Below, in pieces: positions 22,708 through 31,991 of a stretch of DNA of 64,000 nucleotides. The translations under genes were made by a program, and so were the position numbers. The first letter of the stretch is position 1. The number at the start of each line of letters is the position of its first letter. Origin of the DNA: Streptomyces mayonensis. Its GTDB lineage: Bacteria > Actinomycetota > Actinomycetes > Streptomycetales > Streptomycetaceae. The stretch lies in assembly GCF_018982965.1 (NCBI RefSeq), contig NZ_JACBYP010000022.1, forward strand, positions 1 to 64,000, written 5' to 3'. The notes beneath the pieces are model-generated. The model saw nothing but the letters and a program-made list of their open reading frames with translations, did no database searches and was not told where the DNA came from.

Positions 22708-23895
22708 TCAGGCCTTCCCTTCGGCGGTACCGGATGGTGTGCTGTCGGACTTCTCGGCGCCGGGGGGCTTCCCGGTACCGGCGGGCTTCTCGGGGTCGGT
22801 GGTCGTCTCGGGGCCCGTGGACGTCTCCGAATCGGTGATCGTCTCGGGGCCGGTGGCCGTCTCGGGGCCGGCAGTCTCTCCCGCCCCGGCGGCCTCGGCT
22901 GCGCCCTCGCTCCTGTCCACGGCGGCGGGCTCGTCCGCGTCGGTCGGCTCCTGCGCGTCGGTCGGCTCCTCCGCGGAGGCGGCCGACGCCGGGCGGGCGG
23001 GCGCGTTGACCTCGGGCGTGACCGGCGCGTCGTCCGGGAGCGCGGCCGTGTCGACCCCGCCGACCTGCGCCAGCTCGTGCTTGAGCGCGGCGAGTTCGGC
23101 GCCACCCGCCATGTGGTTGGTGAGTTCCTCCAGCGTGATGTCGGCGCGCGGCGCGCTCAGTTCGAGGGTGCCCAGGCGCAGCACACTGAAGTGGTCGCCG
23201 ACCATGTAGGCGTGGTGCGGGTTGTGGGTGATGAAGACGACGCCGAGTCCGCGTTCGCGGGCCGCGGCGATGTACTTCAGGACCACGCCGGACTGCTTGA
23301 CGCCGAGCGCGGCGGTGGGCTCGTCCAGGATGAGGACGCGGGCGCCGAAGTAGACGGCGCGGGCGATGGCGACGGACTGGCGCTGGCCGCCGGAGAGGGT
23401 GCCGATGGGCTGTTCGAGGTCGTCCAGGACGATGCCCATGTTGCGCAGTTCCTCGTCGGCGGTGCGCTTCATGCGGGCGATGTCGAGGCGGCGGACGGGC
23501 CAGGGGCCCTTGGTCATCTCGGAGCCCAGGAAGAAATTCCGCCACACCGGCATCAGCGGGATGGTGGCGAGGTCCTGGTAGACCGTGGCGATGCCGCGGT
23601 CCAGGGCGTCGCGCGGGGTGGCGAAGCGCACGGCCTCGCCGTCGACGAGGAACTCTCCCTCGGTGTGCTGGTGCAGCCCCGAAATGATCTTGATGAGGGT
23701 GGACTTGCCGGCACCGTTGTCGCCGAGCACGCAGGTCACCCGGCCGGGGCGGACCGCGAGGTCGACACCGTGCAGGGCGCGGATGTTGCCGTAGGCCTTG
23801 CCGGCGCCGCGCAGTTCGACGAACGGCCGGTCGTGCTGCTCGGGCGCGGGGTCGGCGAGGACGGCGCCGTGGGTGCCGGTGGTCTTGCTGGTCAC
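22708..23895 (-). CDS. Sugar ABC transporter ATPase with long acidic tail
   Basis: A 395-residue protein. Residues about 25-265 form one complete ABC domain with Walker [10 protein letters not shown] (near 58-66), signature [12 protein letters not shown], Walker [12 protein letters not shown] and switch FITHN. RbsA-type ATPases usually have two ABC domains in about 500 residues; here the second is absent and residues about 275-395 are an Ala/Glu/Thr/Pro-rich low-complexity tail with repeated GPET and TDxE units. The GTG at 23895 is chosen because GGAGG lies eight bases upstream. It energises uptake of a sugar or inositol with the adjacent permease and lipoprotein. Confidence 0.88.
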   Translation of the reverse strand: MTSKTTGTHGAVLADPAPEQHDRPFVELRGAGKAYGNIRALHGVDLAVRPGRVTCVLGDNGAGKSTLIKIISGLHQHTEGEFLVDGEAVRFATPRDALDRGIATVYQDLATIPLMPVWRNFFLGSEMTKGPWPVRRLDIARMKRTADEELRNMGIVLDDLEQPIGTLSGGQRQSVAIARAVYFGARVLILDEPTAALGVKQSGVVLKYIAAARERGLGVVFITHNPHHAYMVGDHFSVLRLGTLELSAPRADITLEELTNHMAGGAELAALKHELAQVGGVDTAALPDDAPVTPEVNAPARPASAASAEEPTDAQEPTDADEPAAVDRSEGAAEAAGAGETAGPETATGPETITDSETSTGPETTTDPEKPAGTGKPPGAEKSDSTPSGTAEGKA

Positions 23896-23900
23896 TGCGA

Positions 23901-24977
23901 TCACCTCCGGGTCGCGGCGCGGCGGACGTACAGGTTGATGAGGACGGCGCCGAGGAGCATCACACCGAGGAAGGCCTTGAACCAGTCGGGGTTCCAGCCC
24001 GCGAAGACGATGCCCTGGTTCACCATGCCGAACATGAAGGCGCCGAACACCGGGCCGACGGCGGAGCCGTAGCCGCCGGTGAGCAGGCAGCCGCCGATCA
24101 CCGCGGCCGCGATGTAGATGAGCTCCTGGCCCACGCCCTGGCCCGACTGCACGGTGTTGAAGGAGAACAGCTGGTGCATGCCCACGAACCAGGCGCCGAA
24201 GCCGACCAGCATGAAGAGCGTGATCTTGGTGAAGGTGACGGGCACGCCGACCGCGCGGGCGGACTCCTTGCTGCCGCCGACGGCGAAGATCCAGTTGCCG
24301 TACTTGGTGCGCAGCAGCACCCAGGTGGCGAGGGCGGCGAAGACCAGCCACCACACGACCGTGATCTTCACCTCGACGCCGCCGACGTCGAAGGAGGAGG
24401 CGAAGAGGGCCTTGGCCTGGTCGAAGCCGTCCATGTCACTGATGTCGTCGGTGGCGACGTTGCCCGTGACGAGCTTGGTGACGGCGAGGTTGACGCCCTG
24501 GAGGATCAGGAAGGTGGCGAGCGTGACCAGGAAGCTCGGCAGGCCGGTCTTCACCAGCACCCAGCCGTTGAAGGCGCCCACGGCGAGGGATACCACGAGG
24601 GCGACGATCACGCCCATCCAGGCGTTCAGCGTGAGTTGGTAGCTGAGCATGCCCGCGGTGAGGGCCGAGGTGACCACGGCGACACCCGCCGACAGGTCGA
24701 ACTCGCCGCCGATCATCAGCAGGGCGACGGGGAGCGCCATGATGCCGATGGTGGACGACTGGTACAGCACCGTCGCCATGGAGCTGCCGTCGCGGACCGT
24801 GGGGGCGGCGATCAGGAAGAAGACGAACACCGCGACGGCGCCGAGGAAGACCCCGACCTCGGGCCGGGCGAGCAGCCTGAGCGCCACGGAGCGCTCGCGG
24901 GTCCGCCCGTCGGTCTGCCGGGGTCCGGGAGCCGGCGGTGTGGTCACCGCCGGCTCAGCCTGTTGGGTCATGCTCAT
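23901..24977 (-). CDS. Sugar ABC transporter permease (RbsC-like)
   Basis: A 358-residue membrane protein of the branched-chain-amino-acid/ribose permease type, with about nine to ten hydrophobic helices. [17 protein letters not shown] near residue 85 and the [24 protein letters not shown] signature near 290 are family hallmarks. The first 30 residues are polar and cytoplasmic. ATG at 24977 shares its A with the binding-protein stop (TGATG); a GTG one codon upstream and an ATG two codons downstream are alternatives. It probably imports myo-inositol. Confidence 0.9.
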   Translation of the reverse strand: MSMTQQAEPAVTTPPAPGPRQTDGRTRERSVALRLLARPEVGVFLGAVAVFVFFLIAAPTVRDGSSMATVLYQSSTIGIMALPVALLMIGGEFDLSAGVAVVTSALTAGMLSYQLTLNAWMGVIVALVVSLAVGAFNGWVLVKTGLPSFLVTLATFLILQGVNLAVTKLVTGNVATDDISDMDGFDQAKALFASSFDVGGVEVKITVVWWLVFAALATWVLLRTKYGNWIFAVGGSKESARAVGVPVTFTKITLFMLVGFGAWFVGMHQLFSFNTVQSGQGVGQELIYIAAAVIGGCLLTGGYGSAVGPVFGAFMFGMVNQGIVFAGWNPDWFKAFLGVMLLGAVLINLYVRRAATRR

Positions 24978-25999
24978 CACCGGGTGCCCTTCGAGGCGAA
25001 CTCGGCGACGGCCTTCACGTTGGACTTGTCGACGAAGGCCGGTCCGGTCAGCACCGGCTGCTCACCGCCGCCGCTGTAGTTGCCGTTGTTCTTGTAGAGC
25101 CACAGGCCGTCGATCGCGAGGTAGCCCTGGAGGTAGGGCTGCTGGTCGACGGCGAAGGCGATGTCGCCCTTGTCGATGGCGCCGGTCAGCTCCTTGTTGA
25201 GGTCGAAGGTGGCGACCTTCGCGTCACTGCCGGACTCGTCCACCGACTGCACGGCCGTCATGGCGAACGGCGCGCCCAGCGTGACGAGGTGGTCGATGTC
25301 GGCGTCCTGCTTGAGCTTGGCGGTGATGGTGGACTTCACCGAGGGCATGTCGGTGCCGTCGACGTACAGGTTCTCGATCGAGCCCTCGAAGGTCTTCTTC
25401 ACGCCGTCGCAGCGCTGGGTGAGGCCGACGTTGCCCTGTTCGTGGAGCACGCAGACCGCGTTCTTCGCGCCGTCCTCGTTGAGCCGCTTGCCGAGCGCCT
25501 CGCCGGCCACGGTCTCGTCCTGGCCGAAGAACTCCATCAGGCCGAGCTTCTTCCAGTCCGCCAGACCGGAGTTGAGCCCGACCACGGGTATGCCGGCCTT
25601 CTGGGCCTTGCCGAGGACGCTGCGCAGGGCGTCCGGCTTGGCGAGGGTGACGGCGATGCCGTCCACCTTCTGGTCGATCGCGTTCTGCACCAGGTTGGCC
25701 TGGTTGCCGGCGCTCGGGTCGGAGGAGTAGACGAGCTTGATGTTGTCCTTGTCGGCGGCGGCCTGGGCGCCCTTGCGGACGATGTCCCAGAAGGTGTCGC
25801 CGGCCGCCTGATGGGTGACCAGGGCGACGGTCATGCGCGGGGTGTTCGCCTTGCCCGCGGAGGCACCCGAGTCCCCCTCCTCGTCGGCCTTCTTGCCGCC
25901 CGAGCTGCTGGAGCAGCCGGCGAGGGTCAGGGCCGCGGCGGCGGCGAGGGCCACGGCAGGGGCGAATCTGCGGGGGCGGGCGTGCGAAGAGCGGTCCAT
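24977..25999 (-). CDS. Sugar-binding lipoprotein of the ABC importer
   Basis: A 340-residue periplasmic-binding-protein type I lipoprotein. The N-terminus is basic, followed by a hydrophobic stretch and the lipobox LTLAGC, so the mature Cys is near residue 29. MTVALVTHQAAGDTFWDIVRKGAQAAA begins the binding domain, with VDGIAVTLAKPDAL, IPVVGLNSG and FDLNKELTGAIDKGDIAFAVDQQPYLQGY following, as in ribose/inositol binding proteins. The ATG at 25999 follows GCAGGAAAAG. It is first in the minus-strand uptake operon and divergent from iolC. Confidence 0.9.
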   Translation of the reverse strand: MDRSSHARPRRFAPAVALAAAAALTLAGCSSSSGGKKADEEGDSGASAGKANTPRMTVALVTHQAAGDTFWDIVRKGAQAAADKDNIKLVYSSDPSAGNQANLVQNAIDQKVDGIAVTLAKPDALRSVLGKAQKAGIPVVGLNSGLADWKKLGLMEFFGQDETVAGEALGKRLNEDGAKNAVCVLHEQGNVGLTQRCDGVKKTFEGSIENLYVDGTDMPSVKSTITAKLKQDADIDHLVTLGAPFAMTAVQSVDESGSDAKVATFDLNKELTGAIDKGDIAFAVDQQPYLQGYLAIDGLWLYKNNGNYSGGGEQPVLTGPAFVDKSNVKAVAEFASKGTR

Positions 26000-26106
26000 C
26001 TTTTCCTGCACCTCACTGTGCGACTGTGCGACGGGGAAGGCCGTGTGCCAGACCGGAAGAACGGCTGTTGCTGCGCTGGGACCGGATACAAGTCCTTGAG
26101 ACGCCT

Positions 26107-26174
26107 GCTGTCAATGCTTTGTCAAGACATCATTTCACTCACAGGTCCGAATGTAAGTACAAAGTATTGACAGC
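26107..26174. promoter_or_regulatory. Divergent inositol promoters with paired inverted repeat
   Basis: GCTGTCAATGCTTTGT (26107-26122) and ACAAAGTATTGACAGC (26159-26174) are inverted copies matching at 15 of 16 bases. Each contains TTGACA reading outward: toward the importer (minus, then 18 bp to TGTATC) and toward iolC (plus). A repressor bound here would cover both -35 boxes. The GntR/UTRA protein encoded at 31050 is the obvious candidate. The rest of 26000-26237 holds no gene. Confidence 0.7.
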
Positions 26175-26237
26175 GTCGTCCAGGAGTCATACACCTGGGA
26201 GGCGGCAGGCCCCCGCCCAGCCCGAGGAGCGTCGCAC

Positions 26238-27200
26238 ATGGCCGAGTCAGTCCAGCATTTCGATCTGATCACGATGGGTCGCATCGGTGTTGATCTCTAT
26301 CCCTTGCAGACCGGCGTGCCCCTGGGGGAGGTCGAGACCTTCGGCAAGTTCCTCGGTGGTTCGGCCAGCAACGTGGCGGTCGCGGCGGCCCGGCTCGGCC
26401 GCGCCTCGGCCGTCGTCACCCGCACGGGCGACGATCCCTTCGCAGCCTATCTGCACACGGCGCTCAAGGAGTTCGGGGTGGACGACCGATGGGTCACCCC
26501 GGTCGCCGCGTACCCGACACCCGTGACGTTCTGCGAGATCTTCCCGCCGGACGACTTCCCGCTGTACTTCTACCGCCGCCCCAAGGCACCGGACCTGGAG
26601 ATCCACCCCGAGGAACTGGACCTCGACGCGATCCGGGCGGCCTCGATCTTCTGGATGACCGGCACCGGGCTCAGCGAGGAGCCGAGCCGCACGGCGACGC
26701 TGGCCGCCCTCGCCCACCGCGCGAAGTCCGGCACGACGGTCTTCGACCTCGACTGGCGCCCCATGTTCTGGACCGACCCGGACCAGGCACGCCCGCACTA
26801 CGCCGAGGCGCTGCGGCACGCGACCGTGGCGGTCGGCAACGTGGCGGAGTGCGAGGTGGCGACGGGCGAGCGCGAACCCCGGGCGTGCGCCGAGGCGTTG
26901 CTCGCCGCGGGCGTGGAGCTGGCCGTCGTCAAGCAGGGTCCGAAGGGCGTGCTCGCCGTGCACCGCGACGGCCGGTCGGCCGAGGTGCCGCCGGTCCCGG
27001 TCGACGTGGTAAACGGCCTCGGCGCGGGCGACGCGTTCGGCGGCGCCCTGTGTCACGGTCTGCTGTCCGGCTGGGACCTGGAGCGGACCATGCGGTACGC
27101 CAACGCGGCCGGCGCCCTCGTCGCCTCCCGTCTCGCCTGTTCCTCCGCGATGCCCACCGGGGCCGAGGTCGACGACCTCCTCGCGCGCACGACTGCCTGA
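26238..27200 (+). CDS. iolC: 5-dehydro-2-deoxygluconokinase (IolC)
   Basis: A 320-residue PfkB-family kinase. FDLITMGRIGVDLYP and FLGGSASNVAVAAARLGR form the N-terminal substrate site; VDVVNGLGAGDAFGGALCHGLL near residue 255-275 carries the anion hole and catalytic Asp. FYRRPKAPDLEI is typical of IolC, which phosphorylates 2-deoxy-5-keto-gluconate. The ATG at 26238 follows GAGGAGCGTCGCAC. It is the first gene of the plus-strand catabolic operon; the next gene starts 15 bp after its stop. Confidence 0.93.
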   Translation: MAESVQHFDLITMGRIGVDLYPLQTGVPLGEVETFGKFLGGSASNVAVAAARLGRASAVVTRTGDDPFAAYLHTALKEFGVDDRWVTPVAAYPTPVTFCEIFPPDDFPLYFYRRPKAPDLEIHPEELDLDAIRAASIFWMTGTGLSEEPSRTATLAALAHRAKSGTTVFDLDWRPMFWTDPDQARPHYAEALRHATVAVGNVAECEVATGEREPRACAEALLAAGVELAVVKQGPKGVLAVHRDGRSAEVPPVPVDVVNGLGAGDAFGGALCHGLLSGWDLERTMRYANAAGALVASRLACSSAMPTGAEVDDLLARTTA

Positions 27201-27214
27201 ACGGAGCTTTCGTC

Positions 27215-28111
27215 TTGTCCCCCAGCATCCCCAGCATCGCCGACCTCACCACGGTCAGAGCCCGGCACCCGGAGGCGATCGCCGAGGCCGCCGCCCGACG
27301 GGTGCGCCGGCCCCTGATCGGCGACTCCGGCCGCCTGATGATCGTGGCCGCCGACCACCCGGCGCGCGGCTCGCTCGGTGTCGGCGACCGCCGGCTCGCC
27401 ATGGCCAACCGGGCCGACCTGCTGGAACGCCTGTGCACCGCACTGTCCCGGCCCGGCGTCGACGGAGTGCTCGCCACCGCGGACGTGCTCGAGGACCTGC
27501 TGCTGCTCGGGGTGCTGGAGAACAAGGTGGTCATGGGCTCGATGAACCGCGGCGGCCTCGCCGGCGCCGCCTTCGAGATGGACGACCGCTTCACCGGCCA
27601 CCGCGCCGAGGACATCGAGCGCCTGCGCTTCGACGCGGGCAAACTGCTGCTGCGCATCGACTACGCCGACACGGGCTCGCTGACCACGCTGGAGGCGAGC
27701 GCCCGTGCGGTCGACGCGATGGCCGCGCGCGAACTCCCGGTCTTCGTCGAGCCGTTCATCTCCCACCGGGTAGACGGCCGGGTCCGCAACGACCTCTCCG
27801 CCGAGGCCGTCACCCGCTCCGTCGCGGTCGCGTCGGGCCTCGGCGGCACGTCCGCCTACACCTGGCTGAAACTGCCCGTCACCCACGACCCGGACGACAT
27901 GGCCGAGGTCCTGGAGACCTCCACGCTCCCCGCGGTCCTGCTCGGCGGGGACATAGGGGGCTCCCCCGCGGACCAGAACGCCGCCTACGAACGCTGGCGC
28001 AAGGCACTGCGGCTGCCCACCGTGCAGGGCATGGTCGTCGGCCGCTCGCTGCTCTACCCGGCCGGGGGCAGCGTGGAGGAGGCCGTGGACACGGCCGTCG
28101 GACTGCTGTGA
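27215..28111 (+). CDS. DeoC/LacD-family aldolase (IolJ-like role)
   Basis: A 298-residue protein of the Cgl0159/DeoC-LacD aldolase group seen in actinobacterial inositol clusters. LMIVAADHPARGSLGVGDR, VDGVLATADVLEDLLLLG, KLLLRIDYADTGSL with a candidate Schiff-base Lys, VFVEPFISHRVDGRV and VVGRSLLYPAGG can be read. In context it should split 2-deoxy-5-keto-gluconate 6-phosphate. The start is TTG at 27215, supported by GGAGC eight bases upstream and by the short gap after iolC; no ATG or GTG lies at the right place. The exact substrate is inferred. Confidence 0.8.
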   Translation: MSPSIPSIADLTTVRARHPEAIAEAAARRVRRPLIGDSGRLMIVAADHPARGSLGVGDRRLAMANRADLLERLCTALSRPGVDGVLATADVLEDLLLLGVLENKVVMGSMNRGGLAGAAFEMDDRFTGHRAEDIERLRFDAGKLLLRIDYADTGSLTTLEASARAVDAMAARELPVFVEPFISHRVDGRVRNDLSAEAVTRSVAVASGLGGTSAYTWLKLPVTHDPDDMAEVLETSTLPAVLLGGDIGGSPADQNAAYERWRKALRLPTVQGMVVGRSLLYPAGGSVEEAVDTAVGLL

Positions 28112-28142
28112 CCGGGAAGGGACACGAGCCGTGACCGGTAGA

Positions 28143-28199
28143 CGGACACGGGCTGCGGCCGGGGAACAGACAAGGGCTGCGGCCGGGAACGGACACGAC
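28143..28199. repeat. Degenerate tandem repeat in the iol operon spacer
   Basis: Two near-copies of a unit containing GGGCTGCGGCCGGG and GGACACG fill most of the 120 bp between the aldolase and iolB. They do not encode a plausible peptide and may affect mRNA folding. Confidence 0.6.
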
Positions 28200-28231
28200 A
28201 AGAGGCGCGCAAGGACGCGGAGGAGCAGACG

Positions 28232-29128
28232 ATGACGTACCACCTTCCCGCGGGCGGGGCCGCGGCGGACGGACCGTACGCCGTGGACGTGACGCCCGAG
28301 GGCGCCGGCTGGGGCTACAGCAGCCTGCGCGTGGTGAACCTGCCGCCCGGCGGCAGCCACAGTTTCGACAGCGGCGAGAGCGAGTGGATCGTCCTGCCGC
28401 TGAGCGGCGGCTGCACGGTCACGGCCGCCGACGACTTCGGCAAGGACACCTTCGAACTCGCCGGACGCGACAGCGTGTTCGCCGGGGTCACCGACTTCGC
28501 GTACGTGCCGCGCGAGTCCCGTACGACGGTGACGTCCACCGGCGGCGGCCGGTTCGCCCTGTCCGGGGCCCGCTGCACCCGACGGCTGCCCGCACGGTAC
28601 GGGCCGGCGTCCTCGGTCCCGGTGGAGCTGCGCGGCACCGGATCCTGCTCGCGGCAGGTCAACAACTTCGGCGCGGCGGGCGTGTTCGAGTGCGACAAGC
28701 TCATCGCCGTCGAGGTGCTCACGCCCGGCGGCAACTGGTCCTCCTTCCCACCCCACAAGCACGACGAGCACCGGGCGGGCGAGGAGTCGGTGCTCGAGGA
28801 GATCTACTACTTCGAGTTCGCGGACCACGACGGCACCCCCGGCCTGGGCTACCAGCGGGTCTCCCCGTCCGGTCGGGGCCACGGCACCGACGTGCTGGCC
28901 GAGGTGCGCGACGGGGACGTCGTGCTGATCCCCGACGGCTGGCACGGCCCGTCGATGGCGGTCCCCGGCCACCACATGTACTACCTCAACGTCATGGCCG
29001 GTCCGGAGGCCGAGCGCGCCTGGCTGATCTGCGACCACCCCGACCACGCGTGGATCCGGGACACCTGGTCCGACAGCCCGGTCGACCCCCGACTCCCCCT
29101 CTACACCGCACCGGAGAGGTCCGCATGA
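28232..29128 (+). CDS. iolB: 5-deoxy-glucuronate isomerase (IolB)
   Basis: A 298-residue bicupin isomerase. PGGSHSFDSGESEWIVLPLSGG forms the first cupin; WSSFPPHKHDE near residue 175 holds metal ligands, EEIYYFEF adds the Glu, and VVLIPDGWHGPSMAVPGHHMYYLNVMAGP completes the second cupin. These match IolB, which converts 5-deoxy-glucuronate to 2-deoxy-5-keto-gluconate. The ATG follows GGAGGAGCAGACG. The stop overlaps the iolD start as ATGA. Confidence 0.94.
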   Translation: MTYHLPAGGAAADGPYAVDVTPEGAGWGYSSLRVVNLPPGGSHSFDSGESEWIVLPLSGGCTVTAADDFGKDTFELAGRDSVFAGVTDFAYVPRESRTTVTSTGGGRFALSGARCTRRLPARYGPASSVPVELRGTGSCSRQVNNFGAAGVFECDKLIAVEVLTPGGNWSSFPPHKHDEHRAGEESVLEEIYYFEFADHDGTPGLGYQRVSPSGRGHGTDVLAEVRDGDVVLIPDGWHGPSMAVPGHHMYYLNVMAGPEAERAWLICDHPDHAWIRDTWSDSPVDPRLPLYTAPERSA

Positions 29129-30999
29129 GCACCGCCGCCACCCGCCGACTGACCACCGCCCAGGCCCTGGTGCGCTTCCTGGCCGCGCAGTACACCGAGC
29201 GCGACGGCGTACGACGCCGCCTGATCACCGGCACCTGGGGCATCTTCGGCCACGGCAACGTGGCCGGACTCGGCCAGGCGCTCGTCGAGTACGGCGACGT
29301 GATGCCGTTCCACCAGGGCCGCAACGAGCAGGCCATGGTGCACGCGGCCGTCGGCCACGCCCGCCAGCTGGACCGGCTCTCGGCGCAGGCGGTGACGACG
29401 TCCATCGGCCCCGGCGCCACCAACCTGGTCACCGGCGCCGCGCTCGCCACCATCAACCGCCTGCCGGTCCTGCTGCTGCCCGGCGACTACTTCGCCTCGC
29501 ACGCCGCCGACCCGCTGCTCCAGCAACTGGAACACCCGGTCGAGGCCGACGTGTCGGTGAACGACGCCCTGCGGCCCGTCTCCCGCTACTTCGACCGCGT
29601 CACCCGCCCCGAGGCCCTCGTCGCCTCCGCGCTGAGGGCCGTACGGGTCCTCACCGACCCGGCGGAGACCGGCGCGGTCACCCTGGCGCTCCCGCAGGAC
29701 GTGCAGACGGAGGCCCACGACTGGCCCGAGGAGTTCTTCGCCGACCGCGTCTGGCGGGTCCGCCGCCCCGCGCCCGACCCCGACGAACTCACCGAAGCGG
29801 TGCGGGCGGTCCGCGCCGCCGAACGCCCGCTGATCGTCGCGGGCGGCGGAGTCCACCACAGCGGGGCCGAGCAGGCCCTGAAGGCACTCGTGGACGCCAC
29901 CGGCATCCCGGTCGCCTCCACCCAGGCGGGCAAGGGCGCCCTGCGCCACGACCACCCGGCCGACCTCGGCGGGATCGGCCACACCGGCACCGCGGTCAGC
30001 GACGACCTCGCCCGCACCGCCGACCTGGTGATCGGCGTCGGCACCCGCTACTCGGACTTCACCACGGCCTCCGGCACCCTCTTCCAGCACCCGGACGTCC
30101 GCTTCCTGAACCTCAACATCACCGCCTTCGACGCCCACAAGCTCGCCGCCCGCACCCTGGTCTGCGACGCGCGGGCGGGGCTGGCGGCGCTGACGGAGGC
30201 GCTGTCCGGCCACCGCGTGGACGCGGCGTACGAGACGGAGTACCGCGCGGGGAAGGTCCGCCTGGACGAGACGGTCCGGGCGGCCTTCCGGGCCGACGAC
30301 GACGGCGCGGTGCCGACCCAGACGCAGGTCCTCGGCGCCCTGGACGCGGTGGTCGGCGACGAGGACGTGGTGATCAACGCGGCGGGCTCGCTCCCCGGCG
30401 ACCTGCACAAGCTGTGGCGGGCCCGGTCCCCGCGCCAGTACCACCTGGAGTACGGCTACTCCTGCATGGGCTACGAGATCCCGGCCGCCCTCGGCGTCCA
30501 GCAGGCCGCGCCGGACGCACCGGTGTGGGCCCTGGTCGGCGACGGCACGTATCTGATGAACCCGACGGAGATCGTCACGGCCGTCCAGGAGAAGCTGCCG
30601 GTGAAGCTGGTCCTGGTCCAGAACCACGGCTACGCCTCGATCGGCGGCCTGTCCGAGTCGGTGGGCGCCGAACGCTTCGGCACCGACTACCGCCACCGCG
30701 CCGCCGACGGCTCCTTCACGGGCGCCCCGCTCCCCGTCGACCTGGCCGCCAACGCGGCCAGCCTCGGCATGGACGTACTGCGCGCCAAGACGGTGCGGGA
30801 GCTGCGCGAGGCCCTGGTGACGGCCCGCGCGGCGACCCGCCCGACGTGCGTGTACGTGGAGACGGCACCCGCGTCGGCGGATCTCCCGGCCGAGGCCTGG
30901 TGGGACGTGCCGGTGGCCGAGGTGTCGGCCCGCGACGCCGCGACGAACGCCCGGACGGCCTACGAGCGCTCCGTCGCCGACCGCCGCCACCACCTCTGA
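29125..30999 (+). CDS. iolD: Trihydroxycyclohexane-1,2-dione hydrolase (IolD)
   Basis: A 624-residue thiamine-diphosphate enzyme. GNVAGLGQALVEYG, the catalytic-Glu helix QGRNEQAMVHAAVGHARQ near residue 75, TTSIGPGATNLVTGAAL, the central FAD/ADP-like domain (PLIVAGGGVHHSGAEQAL) and the ThDP motif VGDGTYLMNPTEIVTAVQEKLPVKLVLVQNHG match IolD, which hydrolytically opens the cyclohexanedione ring. Length agrees with the family. Coupled to iolB by a 4-bp overlap. Confidence 0.95.
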   Translation: MSTAATRRLTTAQALVRFLAAQYTERDGVRRRLITGTWGIFGHGNVAGLGQALVEYGDVMPFHQGRNEQAMVHAAVGHARQLDRLSAQAVTTSIGPGATNLVTGAALATINRLPVLLLPGDYFASHAADPLLQQLEHPVEADVSVNDALRPVSRYFDRVTRPEALVASALRAVRVLTDPAETGAVTLALPQDVQTEAHDWPEEFFADRVWRVRRPAPDPDELTEAVRAVRAAERPLIVAGGGVHHSGAEQALKALVDATGIPVASTQAGKGALRHDHPADLGGIGHTGTAVSDDLARTADLVIGVGTRYSDFTTASGTLFQHPDVRFLNLNITAFDAHKLAARTLVCDARAGLAALTEALSGHRVDAAYETEYRAGKVRLDETVRAAFRADDDGAVPTQTQVLGALDAVVGDEDVVINAAGSLPGDLHKLWRARSPRQYHLEYGYSCMGYEIPAALGVQQAAPDAPVWALVGDGTYLMNPTEIVTAVQEKLPVKLVLVQNHGYASIGGLSESVGAERFGTDYRHRAADGSFTGAPLPVDLAANAASLGMDVLRAKTVRELREALVTARAATRPTCVYVETAPASADLPAEAWWDVPVAEVSARDAATNARTAYERSVADRRHHL

Positions 31000-31049
31000 C
31001 GTCTCGCGCCCGCCCCACTGCCCGTCGCCTACGCAAGGGAGGTCCGTCC

Positions 31050-31835
31050 ATGGCGAAGACCGGCGGCCCCGCACGTGCCGTGAGCGCCGCCGCGCTCAGC
31101 ACCCTGGACTTCGCCCTGGACCGGAGCAGTCCGGTGCCGCTCTACTACCAGCTCGCCCAGCAGCTGGAGGCGGCGATCGAGCACGGCGTCCTCGCGCCGG
31201 GGAACCTGCTGGGCAACGAGGTGGACCTCTCCGTGCGCCTCGGGCTGTCCCGGCCGACCGTCCGCCAGGCCATCCAGTCGCTCGTCGACAAGGGGCTGCT
31301 GGTCCGGCGGCGGGGGGTGGGCACCCAGGTGGTGCACAGCCAGGTCAAGCGCCCGCTGGAGCTGAGCAGCCTCTACGACGACCTGGAGGCGGCCGGGCAG
31401 GGCCCCGGCACGCGGGTGATGCGCCACGCGTGCGTCCCGGCACCCGCCGACGCGGCGGCGGCGCTGGGCGTCGCGGAGGACGCCGAGGTCGTCGTCCTGG
31501 AACGGGTGCGGCTCACCCACGGCCAGCCGGTGGCGCTGCTGTGCAACTACCTTCCGGCGGGCCTGCTGGAGCTCGACGACGCCCGGCTGGAGTCGACCGG
31601 CCTGTACCGGTTGCTGCGCACGTCGGGCATCGTTCTGCACAGCGCCCGCCAGACCGTCGGGGCCCGCACGGCCGGCCGCGAGGAGGCCGCGCGCCTCGAC
31701 GAACCGGAGGGCGCCGCACTGCTCACCATGCAGCGCACGGCCTACGACGACACGGGCCGGCCGGTCGAGTACGGCACCCACATCTACCGCGCGTCCCGGT
31801 ACGCGTTCGACTTCCAGCTACTGGTCAGGTCCTGA
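31050..31835 (+). CDS. GntR/UTRA-family regulator, probable inositol repressor
   Basis: A 261-residue regulator: winged helix GNEVDLSVRLGLSRPTVRQAIQSLVDKGLLVRRRG at about residues 55-90, then a UTRA ligand-binding domain with ERVRLTHGQPVALLCNYLP and the C-terminal YDDTGRPVEYGTHIYRASRYAFDF. Such proteins bind sugar-derived effectors. It ends the iol operon, 50 bp after iolD, and probably binds the divergent inverted repeat near 26.1 kb. The ATG at 31050 follows AAGGGAGGTCC. Confidence 0.9.
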   Translation: MAKTGGPARAVSAAALSTLDFALDRSSPVPLYYQLAQQLEAAIEHGVLAPGNLLGNEVDLSVRLGLSRPTVRQAIQSLVDKGLLVRRRGVGTQVVHSQVKRPLELSSLYDDLEAAGQGPGTRVMRHACVPAPADAAAALGVAEDAEVVVLERVRLTHGQPVALLCNYLPAGLLELDDARLESTGLYRLLRTSGIVLHSARQTVGARTAGREEAARLDEPEGAALLTMQRTAYDDTGRPVEYGTHIYRASRYAFDFQLLVRS

Positions 31836-31991
31836 CCACAACCGGTCACTCCCGTCACCCCAGCCACTCGATCGGGTGATTTCACGAGACCCCTCGCAAC
31901 CGCACAACATCTCCACAAGTCGTACCTGCGAGCGCGCCGGGCGCTCCGTCCGACGCAGGGCTCGGACGGCCGTCGACGGGAAAACGACTCT

